This document shows, one piece after another, positions 17,431 to 25,522 of a DNA stretch of 64,000 bases. The position numbers were made by a program, and so were the translations under genes. Position 1 is the stretch's first letter. Every line of letters starts with the position of its first letter. The notes below the pieces were generated by a model, which saw nothing but the letters and a program-made list of their open reading frames with translations, was not told where the DNA came from and did no database searches. This stretch comes from a bacterium GBS-1 (GTDB lineage Bacteria; Synergistota; GBS-1), in NCBI GenBank assembly GCA_001443005.1, contig LEKQ01000015.1, forward strand, positions 1-64,000, written 5' to 3'.

Positions 17431-17439
17431 ATTATATCA
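17431..17439 (-). promoter_or_regulatory. Promoter of the C1 operon (extended -10)
   Basis: The minus strand carries TGATATAAT, an extended -10 with perfect TATAAT at 17431-17436. The best -35 (ATTGCT or TTGCTT) is weak at a 15-16 bp spacing. The start codon is at 17323, giving a leader of roughly 100 nt. The intergenic stretch 17324-17532 holds no gene. Confidence 0.6.
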
Positions 17440-17532
17440 AACTATCAAGAAAAGCAATTGTATAATAGCACAAAAGTTATACCCCTCGATTGTTATCAAG
17501 ACTCTAACCTCTACCAAGCCTACAAAGAGCAG

Positions 17533-18897
17533 CTAAAACGTTCTTTTAGCTAATAAAAGTTTTAACATCACTGAGAATAGCAACCACAAGGTTCCTGAAA
17601 CCATGAGTCCATAAAGAACGGAAATCGAGGTATCACCTAAATTAAGCACCTTCCATAAAATAACGGTAGTTCCTCCCCCAGCCATGCTTATCAATACGGA
17701 TAGCTCATCTTTGGCTTCCCTACCCCTTGAGTTTAGAGAGACGAGCAAGGGAATTAAAGAGCTTGATGCAAAAAGGGAAAAAGCGAAAATGGCTGTATCG
17801 ATGATGTTATCAAACCAAAACATACTGAAGAGGGAAAGCACCGCTGTAAGCAGGACCCCTAACTTAGCAAGCTTAACCTCATCAAAATAGTGAAAGCCAA
17901 GAGGATACAAAATATCATGAGCCAATATACCACCACCTATGAGAAGATAACTATCCGAAGTTGACATTAAAGCAGAGATAATAGCTATACCCAAGATTCC
18001 TTTCAAGTTCGATGGCAGAACAGCATCCATAACCTTGGGAAACACCATGTCTTGGGGAAGGCTCGTTCCAAAAAGCGCAGCTCCTGCTAAGCCGATAGCA
18101 AGTGCAACAAATGTCAGCAGGAAATCCACCAATCCCACAAAAGCCACTCCAAGCCTCGCCGTCTTAGGTGAATCAGCCGCGCTACAAACCTGATAGAAAG
18201 ATGGATTAGCCCAAAGAGGAAGGGTAAACACTATAAAAAAGGACAAGATGTCCAACCTTGAAAAGGCAGGAGAGTAAGATAAGGCCACATCGTGTAGTCT
18301 CGTCAAACCCCCAATATTCCTTAAAACAAATGCGAGGACTAAAAGCATTCCAACCATAATTAAAAAGAACTGTAAAATGTCCGTCTCTACAACTTTCTTA
18401 AAACCACCTAAAAGCGTATAAAATACAGTGAGCAGAAGAACAATCAGGGCACCATATATAAAGGGGACGCCAAAGATAGCCTCCATCACGTATCCGCTAG
18501 CCATTAGGTTAGTTGCTATAAGGGCAACGCTATAAAATAAAACAAAGATAGAGGAAACAACTGAAATTCTGCGGCTATAAGTTCTACCTATCACCTCTCC
18601 AACGGTAAAACCGTTCCTCATCAGGTTAATTTTTCCAGCAAAGAATATAGAGAAGGTGTAAACCCCAATAGAGGTGGGAATGGCTATCCAAATAGCATCA
18701 TATCCAAATGCATAGCAATATCCTGCAAAACCGAGGATTATAGCCGAGTCAACCCAAGAAGACGCAAGGGTTAGAGAAGTCTCTAAAAGACCAAGCCTTT
18801 TCTCAGAAAGAAAGTACGCATTAAAACCCCTTATAACTTTAACCTTCCAAAAGCCTATGATGGAGAGAACAGCTATGTAAACACTAAGGCTAAACAT
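17533..18897 (-). CDS. Sodium:solute symporter (SSS family)
   Basis: A 454-aa integral membrane transporter with about 12-13 hydrophobic segments. SSS-family features include the unwound-helix region LTLASSWVDSAIILGFAGYC near residue 45, NLMRNGFTVGEVIG, FYTLLGGFKKVVETDILQF near 165 and ISALMSTSDSYLLIGGG near 310, the latter containing the Na+-site serines. The substrate cannot be told from sequence. It is co-transcribed with a 37-aa membrane peptide whose frame overlaps its start by 8 nt. The stop codon lies inside a small stem (AGCTAAAA/TTTTAGCT, 17531-17551) that could act as a weak terminator. Confidence 0.88.
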   Translation of the reverse strand: MFSLSVYIAVLSIIGFWKVKVIRGFNAYFLSEKRLGLLETSLTLASSWVDSAIILGFAGYCYAFGYDAIWIAIPTSIGVYTFSIFFAGKINLMRNGFTVGEVIGRTYSRRISVVSSIFVLFYSVALIATNLMASGYVMEAIFGVPFIYGALIVLLLTVFYTLLGGFKKVVETDILQFFLIMVGMLLVLAFVLRNIGGLTRLHDVALSYSPAFSRLDILSFFIVFTLPLWANPSFYQVCSAADSPKTARLGVAFVGLVDFLLTFVALAIGLAGAALFGTSLPQDMVFPKVMDAVLPSNLKGILGIAIISALMSTSDSYLLIGGGILAHDILYPLGFHYFDEVKLAKLGVLLTAVLSLFSMFWFDNIIDTAIFAFSLFASSSLIPLLVSLNSRGREAKDELSVLISMAGGGTTVILWKVLNLGDTSISVLYGLMVSGTLWLLFSVMLKLLLAKRTF

Positions 18898-19003
18898 CTT
18901 TGGAACCTCCCTTATCTTTCAACCTAAAATTAAAAACCAATATTAAGAACCAAAACATAACCTGCTCCAAAATGTAGAATATCAATAGCTCGCTACCTTT
19001 CAT
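18890..19003 (-). CDS. 37-aa single-helix membrane peptide, symporter partner
   Basis: A short frame starting ATG at 19003, 8 nt after GGGAGGGG, encodes MKGSELLIFY and then a hydrophobic helix (MFWFLILVFNF) and a charged tail RLKDKGGSKDV. Its stop overlaps the symporter start, so the two are translationally coupled. No family is recognised. The two other SSS transporters in this window are also preceded by small hydrophobic proteins, which supports a shared assembly or subunit role. Confidence 0.65.
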   Translation of the reverse strand: MKGSELLIFYILEQVMFWFLILVFNFRLKDKGGSKDV

Positions 19004-19022
19004 CACAAACCCCTCCCAAGGG

Positions 19023-19072
19023 AAAAAATAAAAATCTGGAGCTATAACCTATTAACAGATTACAGCTCCAGA
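19023..19072 (-). terminator. Intrinsic terminator after the CdaR-type regulator gene
   Basis: On the minus strand a stem of about 13 bp (TCTGGAGCTGTAA pairing with TTATAGCTCCAGA, one G-U pair) with a 12-nt loop is followed by TTTTTATTTTTT. It lies 38 bp beyond the stop at 19110 and separates the H4MPT-biosynthesis operon from the symporter pair. Confidence 0.88.
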
Positions 19073-19109
19073 CCAAGATTAGCAATTATACTAAATTAAC
19101 AATATTGCT

Positions 19110-20336
19110 TTAAGCTTCTTGTTCAACGGAATCTAATTGAACAAAAAGTTCAGCACATAAGGCAAGCCATAAGTAAAAAGCCGAAAGAGGCTTTTGGGGA
19201 TCAAGACCGGTAGCCTTTTTTATCTTTCTAAGGCGATAAAATAAAGTATTTTTGTGAATGAAAAGCTCCTTAGCAGCAACGCTCGCATTCATGTCAGAAT
19301 CTATGTAACCCTTCAATGTATGGAGAAGCTCTCTGTCTTCAAGTATGTTTCCTAATACAACTTTAACAAAGCGTTCTCTCAGTTTCGAATCAGTGCTCCT
19401 TATAATATTCCCGAGCATAACTAGAGGCATCTCGTAGAGAAAGATCCTATCGCTATAACCAAGGCGTGAGAAAAGGATACCGATCTCGAGGGCTGAAAGC
19501 GCTTCCCTCATCGAAACTCTAAGGCCAGAAAGGGTATTGGCACAGGAACCTACACCTGCATACACATTGGTTTTCAGCTCGCTTTGGAGACGATCTAAAA
19601 GGTTCTCAAGCCACGCAAAATTCCTCCTTTCAATGCAGGAAATCGATTTATTTCCTTCCCCAACTTTTAGAATTACGAACAGTCCTCCTCCCAGATGAGC
19701 CGTGATATCCTTTTCGGTTACTCCCGGAACAGACTTGCATATTCCTAAAACTTTCTCCTTAACATCATATTTTAGGGGCTTTTTATATATGCTCTCCTCC
19801 ATCATCCTCAAGGCGCTCTTCATAATCACGCCGTACTCGGGTATGCCTAAAGCAACTACAACTCTGGGCAAGAAAAGATCATATTCAAGAATTCCTATAT
19901 AAGGGGCAATGTCCTCCCATCCATAGTAACCATCCCTTAAGAAACTGCTTATGAAACTATCAAGAGCCTGCTTTTTAAGGTTTTCCAATGTTTGGAAAAA
20001 TCTTTGCTTAAGAAGAAGCTCGATGGTAACACAAGCTATCTTACCGATGTCTCTTATATGTTCTCCCTTCCCAGTTACCCAAAGAACGCCTATAATCTCG
20101 TCTCCTAAAAATATGGGAAAGTTTGTTCCGCTGTCTCCTTCCCCCTCTTTCGGATCAACCTCTATAATCTCTCTCCTCTTTATGACCTCTATGGCCTCCT
20201 TATAGGTTTGACCAAGCCATCGCGGATCAGTACTTCCAACAACAACCCCTTTATCGTTAGCAATGCTTATTTCCCTCCCAACTATCGGATATATCTTATC
20301 TATGACTTCTCTTGCTATTTCCTCCGTTATACGCAT
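19110..20336 (-). CDS. CdaR/PucR-type transcriptional regulator
   Basis: A 408-aa regulator. The N-terminal 130 residues resemble the sugar-diacid-recognition domain (EIAREVIDKIYPIVGREISI, GVVVGSTDPRWLG). A GGDEF-like middle region follows, and the C-terminus is a PucR HTH_30 domain (MNASVAAKELFIHKNTLFYRL). Family members sense small carboxylates and control catabolic genes. It is the last gene of the mptG operon and the nearest regulator to the symporter pair, but its targets are unknown. ATG at 20336 is preferred because GGGAGG lies 10 nt upstream. A TTG at 20345 sits almost on that site. Confidence 0.87.
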   Translation of the reverse strand: MRITEEIAREVIDKIYPIVGREISIANDKGVVVGSTDPRWLGQTYKEAIEVIKRREIIEVDPKEGEGDSGTNFPIFLGDEIIGVLWVTGKGEHIRDIGKIACVTIELLLKQRFFQTLENLKKQALDSFISSFLRDGYYGWEDIAPYIGILEYDLFLPRVVVALGIPEYGVIMKSALRMMEESIYKKPLKYDVKEKVLGICKSVPGVTEKDITAHLGGGLFVILKVGEGNKSISCIERRNFAWLENLLDRLQSELKTNVYAGVGSCANTLSGLRVSMREALSALEIGILFSRLGYSDRIFLYEMPLVMLGNIIRSTDSKLRERFVKVVLGNILEDRELLHTLKGYIDSDMNASVAAKELFIHKNTLFYRLRKIKKATGLDPQKPLSAFYLWLALCAELFVQLDSVEQEA

Positions 20337-20351
20337 ATCTTCCAAACCTCC

Positions 20352-21293
20352 CTAACTCATCTCCCTTCCGCGAGGGCTTGCGCTCGTTAGCCAGCTTCTA
20401 CCTCGAATGTTATTTGATAGCATAAACGCGTCAACTTCCCTCTTCAGCTTCGCAGCCTGCTCTCCATCTTCGACCAAGCAATAAACGACGGGACCCCACG
20501 AACTTTGACCGGCTCCGTAGGCTCCTTCCTTAAGCATAAAACTTACTAGCCTTTCACAGATCTCGTGAGCGAAAATCCCACCCTGGGATGGCGCAAACAT
20601 CTCTCCAACCTTTCTCTGGATCAAGGTCAAGTAGTTGCCAAAGAGCTTTATATCTCTCTCAATAAGCGAGGGCAAAAGCCCCATAAGAATGAGATAGGAT
20701 ATCTCAAAAACGTTGACATCTCTGATATTCTTAAGTTTTTCCTCCTCTAAATCGCCATGAACATTAAGATCAACCTCAGGAAGAACAACAAGAAACAACC
20801 AGTCTCGAGGGAAATCGAGTCTAAATAACGTGAGAGGATAATCATCTCTCCCTACCCTCTTACCTACATCAAGGACAAAACCCCCATCAAAATAGGCAGA
20901 TATCCCTATACCCGATCTCTTGCCTCTACCGCTAAGCTTCACCACGTCTTCCCTATCGTAAGGAAATCCCGAGATCTTTAAAATTGCTTCACTTATCGCC
21001 AACGAAAGCTGCGTCCCTGATCCTAATCCCTTATGCAAGGGTATAGAGGAAAGGATTCTCACGTGAAGAGAAATCCTTCTGCCCAAAATCTCTTCAGCTT
21101 TATCAACTATCCTCCTTATCTTCTCAGAAACCTCAGAAGTTCCACCCTCGACAACTAAATCGGAACTTTCATCAACATCTATAATCCAGGATGGAAAGTT
21201 GATAGCAACACCTATGCTTCCGTAAGCTCTCCCAAATTTTCCGAAGGGATCAATGAACCCAAGATGAAGTCTTGCGGGCGTCTGGATCCTCAT
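20352..21293 (-). CDS. mptG: Beta-ribofuranosylaminobenzene 5'-phosphate synthase
   Basis: A 313-aa GHMP-kinase-fold enzyme that couples PRPP with p-hydroxybenzoate or p-aminobenzoate in the first committed step joining the arylamine to the H4MPT precursor. Family features are MRIQTPARLHLGFIDPFG, GIPLHK-like SIPLHKGLGSGTQLSLAIS near 85, GRGKRSGIGISAYFDGGFVLD near 120, and GAYGAGQSSWGPVVY near 265. It confirms that the organism builds H4MPT itself. Its stop lies a few bases before the regulator gene and its start overlaps the DUF447 stop by 4 nt. Confidence 0.93.
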   Translation of the reverse strand: MRIQTPARLHLGFIDPFGKFGRAYGSIGVAINFPSWIIDVDESSDLVVEGGTSEVSEKIRRIVDKAEEILGRRISLHVRILSSIPLHKGLGSGTQLSLAISEAILKISGFPYDREDVVKLSGRGKRSGIGISAYFDGGFVLDVGKRVGRDDYPLTLFRLDFPRDWLFLVVLPEVDLNVHGDLEEEKLKNIRDVNVFEISYLILMGLLPSLIERDIKLFGNYLTLIQRKVGEMFAPSQGGIFAHEICERLVSFMLKEGAYGAGQSSWGPVVYCLVEDGEQAAKLKREVDAFMLSNNIRGRSWLTSASPRGREMS

Positions 21294-21847
21294 AGGATTT
21301 CAACTCCTCTCAAAAAATCAACTAAATACCCCCACGCCCTTATCTCCTTTTCCCCTCCTGTCTTAAGCACTATAGGTTCATATTCTTTAAAAAAGGCTCT
21401 TATCTTATCTGGCGGATAAAGGTTAAACCTACTAACTAAAATAGCCCCCTCAATCACAGCAAAGCTCGCCCTGTTGAACATCTTGGGAATCCTACGCTCT
21501 CTTCTTAAGAGGATCTCCATCTCAAAATGGCATCTTAGAGATGTTTCCCTAAAAGCTCTAGCTTTAACCTCATAGTACATATAAGCTTCCTTTAGAATCC
21601 AACCATCGATCCTCTCAGCAGGGTCACAAGGAAAGAACTCATCGGATAACACCGAAAGCGCTATTATCTCGACGTTATCGACGAAGTTAACCACAGCTAC
21701 TCCAGTTTCCTTAAGAAGTTCATAGGTATGGGAGCTCTTAAAGGGCGAAACCAAAACAACATCCTCTTCAAGAAAGCTTATCCCCATTGGAGCTATATTA
21801 AACCTATCCTTAAGTTTCGTAGTCAAAACTACCTCATATATCAACAT
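21290..21847 (-). CDS. DUF447 family protein (split-barrel flavin-type fold)
   Basis: A 185-aa member of DUF447, which co-occurs with H4MPT genes in archaea and bacteria. Visible family features are FNIAPMGISF near residue 15, VLVSPFKSSHTYELLKETGVAVVNFVD near 30-55, and FNRASFAVIEGAILVSR near 125. The fold is predicted to be a flavin-reductase-like split barrel, but no reaction is established. It lies between the MobA-like gene (14-nt overlap) and mptG (4-nt overlap), so a role in H4MPT synthesis is the simplest reading. Confidence 0.82.
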   Translation of the reverse strand: MLIYEVVLTTKLKDRFNIAPMGISFLEEDVVLVSPFKSSHTYELLKETGVAVVNFVDNVEIIALSVLSDEFFPCDPAERIDGWILKEAYMYYEVKARAFRETSLRCHFEMEILLRRERRIPKMFNRASFAVIEGAILVSRFNLYPPDKIRAFFKEYEPIVLKTGGEKEIRAWGYLVDFLRGVEIL

Positions 21848-22412
21848 TTAATTTCATTAATCTTTTGAGCTCATCTAAATCCTTAAGATCGTTCACATTA
21901 AAGAAGGTATGGGGAGGAAAGCTCTCCGCTTCTACGAACTTTACATGGGGAGCCTCTCTTATAGCCTTCTGGAGACTACGTATACCCCTACCTGAGCTCT
22001 CTCTAAGATGTAGAGAGAGCTCAGGTTTATAGATAGCGAATAACGGCTCTAAATAGCCATTCTGCCATCGCGGAACCAAAGCTAAGTCGTTAGAGGAAAA
22101 ACAAGACATTAAAAACTCGATGCCCTCAACAGAAATTAAGGGCATATCACCACCAACGATGAGGACCTCCCTCCGCCCCATCTTAAACAGAAACTCAAAA
22201 AGAAAGATTAAAGAAGGTAATATCCATTCTTCTTTATCCTCAAGCAATGGGAAAGGAGAAGAAAAAGGGATTTTACTATATACTAAGATTTCACACTTCG
22301 CTCTTCTAAGAGAATCAAAAACTATATCAATTAATCTTAGACCCCTATTAATCTCAAAAAAGTGCTTATTAGGAAACCTTCTTGACTTACCTATTAATAC
22401 AACAGCTAACAA
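21834..22412 (-). CDS. mobA: MobA-like molybdenum cofactor guanylyltransferase
   Basis: A 192-aa nucleotidyltransferase. GGDMPLIS near residue 88 is the MobA active-site signature. LVPRWQNGYLEPLFAIYKP and the C-terminal FFNVNDLKDLDEL also match. The N-terminal loop is divergent (LIGKSRRFPNKHF in place of the usual LAGGxSxRMGxDK), but lysine K16 is kept. MobA adds GMP to molybdopterin. The product, a dinucleotide cofactor, is what FwdB/FwdD needs, giving a functional link to the other operon. The start is a TTG at 22412 with no clear Shine-Dalgarno. It begins 8 bp after the CMD gene, so coupling is likely. Confidence 0.82.
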   Translation of the reverse strand: MLAVVLIGKSRRFPNKHFFEINRGLRLIDIVFDSLRRAKCEILVYSKIPFSSPFPLLEDKEEWILPSLIFLFEFLFKMGRREVLIVGGDMPLISVEGIEFLMSCFSSNDLALVPRWQNGYLEPLFAIYKPELSLHLRESSGRGIRSLQKAIREAPHVKFVEAESFPPHTFFNVNDLKDLDELKRLMKLNVDI

Positions 22413-22420
22413 AAGTTAAT

Positions 22421-22774
22421 CTACTTAGCCCCAAACTGCTCACAAGCATCAAAGAGGTATTTAAGATAGGTGAAGGTTGGACCACCACCCATAAGGGCAG
22501 CTACAAAGCCAGCTTCAACGATCTCTTGCTTGGTGGCACCTGCCTCTATAGCATTCTTAACATGAATTGCTATACAAAAATGGCAGCGTGCCGCTACACC
22601 AAGTGCAACAGATATCAATTCTTTAACTTTAGTTGAAAGAGCTCCTTCCTTCTCCGATTCCTTAACGAACTCCATGAAAGCTTTAGCATAGTTAGGATCG
22701 AACTGCTGAACCTTTTTAAAGAGATCCACAAACTGGTCATAATACTTTCTCATATCCTCACTTAAGTTGCTCAT
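22421..22774 (-). CDS. Carboxymuconolactone decarboxylase/AhpD-like protein
   Basis: A 117-aa helical protein of the CMD/AhpD family, with the redox motif in ARCHFCIAIHVKNAIEAG (CxxC followed by H) near residue 63-75. Members are peroxidase-associated disulfide reductases or decarboxylases; the CxxC favours a thiol-redox role. Start ATG follows GAGGGGGTATGC. It heads the operon containing mobA, DUF447, mptG and the regulator, with a TATAAT -10 at 22814-22819 on the minus strand. The link to C1 metabolism is unclear. Confidence 0.85.
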   Translation of the reverse strand: MSNLSEDMRKYYDQFVDLFKKVQQFDPNYAKAFMEFVKESEKEGALSTKVKELISVALGVAARCHFCIAIHVKNAIEAGATKQEIVEAGFVAALMGGGPTFTYLKYLFDACEQFGAK

Positions 22775-22813
22775 TAAGCATACCCCCTCTGCCCAATTTT
22801 CTATCTACAAAAT

Positions 22814-22819
22814 ATTATA
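22814..22819 (-). promoter_or_regulatory. -10 element for the mobA-mptG operon
   Basis: Minus-strand TATAAT lies about 40 bp upstream of the CMD start codon. The upstream region (CTGTTA at a 16-bp spacing) is a poor -35, so this is a tentative call based on the perfect -10 and its position between divergent genes. Confidence 0.45.
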
Positions 22820-22859
22820 ACACACTGATAAAATTAACAGTATAAGGAGGGGATGCGAA

Positions 22860-23561
22860 GTGAAAATCATATTAAAATGCATCTTTAAAGATAGCGAGGA
22901 AAAGGATGTGATCTTAAGCTGGGATGGATGCGTAGCGGCAGGGTACACTGGAAGAAACAGAGAAGCAGTCCTAGCCCATATAGAGGAGCTCAAGAAGCTT
23001 GGGGTTCCTGCCCCAGAGAAAGTCCCCGCGACCTACTGGATAGATCCAAATAGAGTGACGAAAGAAGATAAGATATACGTTATAGGAGAAAAAACCTCTG
23101 GAGAAGTTGAGGTGTTTATAGCAAAGGGCGAAGATGGGAAAACCTATGTAACTGTTGGGAGTGATCATACAGATAGAGAACTTGAAAAGATATCGGTATC
23201 TAAGGCTAAACAAATTTGCTCTAAAGTCATAGCTCCATCATGTTGGGAAGCTTCAGAGATTCTAGATCACTGGGATGAACTTATATTAAGGATGGAGGTT
23301 AAAAGAAAAGAAGATGCTGATTACCTTCTTTACCAAGAGGGAACTTTGTCTAAGATAATACCTTTAAAAGAACTCGAAAGGTTAGCATTTGAGGAAAAAC
23401 CGAAAAATGTAAAGCTCCCCTCCATCTTCAGCGGAACTGTACCCATACTAAGAGGGGAGCCTATATTCGCTAACCTTTATAGAATGACGCTAACAGATCC
23501 AGTCTTGAACAGAAAGATATCACACTCCTATGAGGTAATATCTCTACCTGACAAGATTTAA
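22860..23561 (+). CDS. DUF2848 protein (fumarylacetoacetate hydrolase-like fold)
   Basis: A 233-aa protein matching DUF2848: GCVAAGYTGRNREAVLAHIEELKKLGVP near residue 23, VPATYWIDPNRVT, EKTSGEVEVFI, TVGSDHTDRELEKISVSKAKQICSKVIAPSCW in the centre and DHWDELILRM. The fold is related to fumarylacetoacetate hydrolases, and the conserved SDHTDRE and HWD segments are probably metal or substrate ligands. The reaction is unknown. GTG at 22860 follows AGGAGGGG by 7 nt. The gene is convergent with, and overlaps by 4 bp, the TRAP transporter genes. In many genomes this family lies near carboxylate transporters, so a shared substrate is plausible. Confidence 0.82.
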   Translation: MKIILKCIFKDSEEKDVILSWDGCVAAGYTGRNREAVLAHIEELKKLGVPAPEKVPATYWIDPNRVTKEDKIYVIGEKTSGEVEVFIAKGEDGKTYVTVGSDHTDRELEKISVSKAKQICSKVIAPSCWEASEILDHWDELILRMEVKRKEDADYLLYQEGTLSKIIPLKELERLAFEEKPKNVKLPSIFSGTVPILRGEPIFANLYRMTLTDPVLNRKISHSYEVISLPDKI

Positions 23562-24853
23562 CCTACCCTACTCGCGAGGAAAGTAGCAAGGCCTGGAAAT
23601 TTTACTAACAAGGCTATCATAACTAGCATAACGAAAGCAAAGGGAATGCTTCCCACTATTATATCTGATATATTTCCTTTCTCTCTTATCCCTTGAACCA
23701 CATATAGGTTTAACCCAACGGGGGGAGTAATTAGCGCCATTTCTATAAGAACTATAAGCAAAACACCGAACCATATTGGATCATAACCGCAATCAACTAT
23801 TATCGGGAAAACTATAGGTATGGTTAAAACCATCATCGAAAGGGTCTCTATAAAAAAGCCCATGATTATATAAACAAAGATTATCAAGAGAAGGGTCTGA
23901 AAAGGCGAAAGCCCTAAATTAGATATGAAGTCGCGAAGAACATCAGTCAACCCTAAAGAAACCAAAACGAAGTTCAGAAAAGTAGCTGCTAAGAGGATAA
24001 AAGCTATCATACCCGTAGCGCTCAACGTTCCCTCAAAGGATTCCCTTATCATCTTCAAAGAAAGCTTTTTCCTTTTCCAAGCGAGAATCAGCCCGGCAAT
24101 AACGCCCATAGCTGCCGATTCGGTAGGGGTAGCAAAGCCAGCATAAATCGAACCAATTACTATGAGAAAGACGATGAAGGTAGGTATAAGATCTCTAAGG
24201 CTATTAATCCTTTCACGCCATTCTACTTTTTCGACATGTTTTCTACCACCCAGCTCGGGCTTTATAATGCAAGCGATTAGGATGAATGCCATGAAAAGAA
24301 GAGCCAAGATAATCCCAGGTATTATTCCAGCTACAAATAGGCGAGGTATAGATGTGTTCGTTAAAAAGCCATAGACTATGAGATTTATAGATGGAGGTAT
24401 TAATATCCCTAAAGTCCCTCCTGCAGCAACTGACCCAGCAAACAGAGCTTCATTATAACCATATTTTTTAGCTTGGGGGAGAGCTAAAGTTCCTATGGTT
24501 GCAGCCGTCGCAACGCTTGAACCTGAAGTAGCAGCGAACAAAGCTGAAGCGAATATATTGGCATGCATCAACCCTCCAGGTAACCATGAAAGCCACTTAT
24601 CGGCAGCCTTATAGGTTACTTCTGCAATGCCTGATCTTAATAATATCTGCCCCAACAATATGAAAAGAGGTATCGCAAAGAGAACGAAGTCAGTGCTACC
24701 AGTCCAAGCAACCTCTCCTAAAGCTCTGTGAATAGGAAAGGGAGAGAAGAGCTTTCCTAAAAGTAACCCTAGCACTCCCATGGTAGCACCTACCGGGATG
24801 CTTAAAATAAGTAAAATCAACAACAGAACAAGCAGTGTTAAAGTTACAGTCAA
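23558..24853 (-). CDS. dctM: TRAP transporter large permease (DctM)
   Basis: A 431-aa membrane protein with about 12 hydrophobic helices, the transport subunit of a sodium-driven TRAP carboxylate/solute importer. Family motifs include the ATSGSSVATAATIGTLALP segment near 110, the GTLGILIPPSINLIVYG loop near 148, and PPVGLNLYVVQGI near the end. The TTG start follows GGGGGTGAAG. It is downstream of dctQ (13 bp apart) and dctP. The substrate cannot be inferred from the permease. Confidence 0.95.
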   Translation of the reverse strand: MTVTLTLLVLLLILLILSIPVGATMGVLGLLLGKLFSPFPIHRALGEVAWTGSTDFVLFAIPLFILLGQILLRSGIAEVTYKAADKWLSWLPGGLMHANIFASALFAATSGSSVATAATIGTLALPQAKKYGYNEALFAGSVAAGGTLGILIPPSINLIVYGFLTNTSIPRLFVAGIIPGIILALLFMAFILIACIIKPELGGRKHVEKVEWRERINSLRDLIPTFIVFLIVIGSIYAGFATPTESAAMGVIAGLILAWKRKKLSLKMIRESFEGTLSATGMIAFILLAATFLNFVLVSLGLTDVLRDFISNLGLSPFQTLLLIIFVYIIMGFFIETLSMMVLTIPIVFPIIVDCGYDPIWFGVLLIVLIEMALITPPVGLNLYVVQGIREKGNISDIIVGSIPFAFVMLVMIALLVKFPGLATFLASRVG

Positions 24854-24866
24854 AATTCTTCACCCC

Positions 24867-25439
24867 CTAAGAAATACCAGCTTCAACCTCTTCCTTAACT
24901 TCCTCTTTCAAAGAAGAAGAACCAGCGATTTTATAAGCCGAGATCAGATCTCCCTTCAAAATGTTGTAGACCGTTCCCATAAGGAAGAGAACCAATGTCA
25001 TTGAAAAGAAAAGAAGACCAGCGAACCACAAAGACTGCGGGATCCAAAGAGGAGTTTGAAGAGGCGTGTTTGCTAAAGACCCTCTAACTATAGACTTATG
25101 AAGAACACCGAAAGAATAGTAGGTAAGAGGAAGAACAAATCCAATAAGAGCTAAAAGAGAAAGAATATCCAAGAAAGACCTCGCTTTCAAGGGGAGCTTA
25201 AGATAAAGGACATCTATGCGGACATGGTTTTTCTTAAACAGGGCATAGGCAAAACTCCAACCCCCGATTATGGCAAGAACGTAACCGGAAAACTCGTCCC
25301 CGCCTCTAACCGAAATGTTGAATATCTTCCTAAAGAGAACATCCACACATATGTAAAACGCCATAAATAGAACCATCGCCCCACCTATCCAAACGCTAAC
25401 TCTACTCACTTTTTCAAAGAGACCAAAAACTCTCCCCAC
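24867..25439 (-). CDS. dctQ: TRAP transporter small permease (DctQ)
   Basis: A 190-aa membrane protein with four predicted helices. The arrangement is characteristic of DctQ: an N-terminal helix, the VDVLFRKIFNISVRGGDEFSGYVL segment at 28-52 with the conserved basic-plus-GxDEF pattern, then KNHVRIDVLY. It pairs with DctM in the membrane. The start is GTG at 25439 with a modest GGTGGT ribosome-binding site. A hairpin lies between it and dctP, consistent with less permease than binding protein. Confidence 0.9.
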   Translation of the reverse strand: MGRVFGLFEKVSRVSVWIGGAMVLFMAFYICVDVLFRKIFNISVRGGDEFSGYVLAIIGGWSFAYALFKKNHVRIDVLYLKLPLKARSFLDILSLLALIGFVLPLTYYSFGVLHKSIVRGSLANTPLQTPLWIPQSLWFAGLLFFSMTLVLFLMGTVYNILKGDLISAYKIAGSSSLKEEVKEEVEAGIS

Positions 25440-25463
25440 AGCCGACCACCCCTATCATAAAGC

Positions 25464-25498
25464 ATAAAAGGGGATATGGTTTTTAGAACCATATCCCC
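25464..25498 (-). terminator. Intercistronic hairpin between dctP and dctQ
   Basis: A perfect 12-bp stem (GGGGATATGGTT with its complement, loop of 5 nt, 25470-25498) is followed on the minus strand by TTTTAT. It probably stabilises the dctP message or partly terminates transcription, so that the binding protein is made in excess of the permease subunits. Confidence 0.7.
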
Positions 25499-25522
25499 CT
25501 CCATGAAAATTAAGGGATTTTT

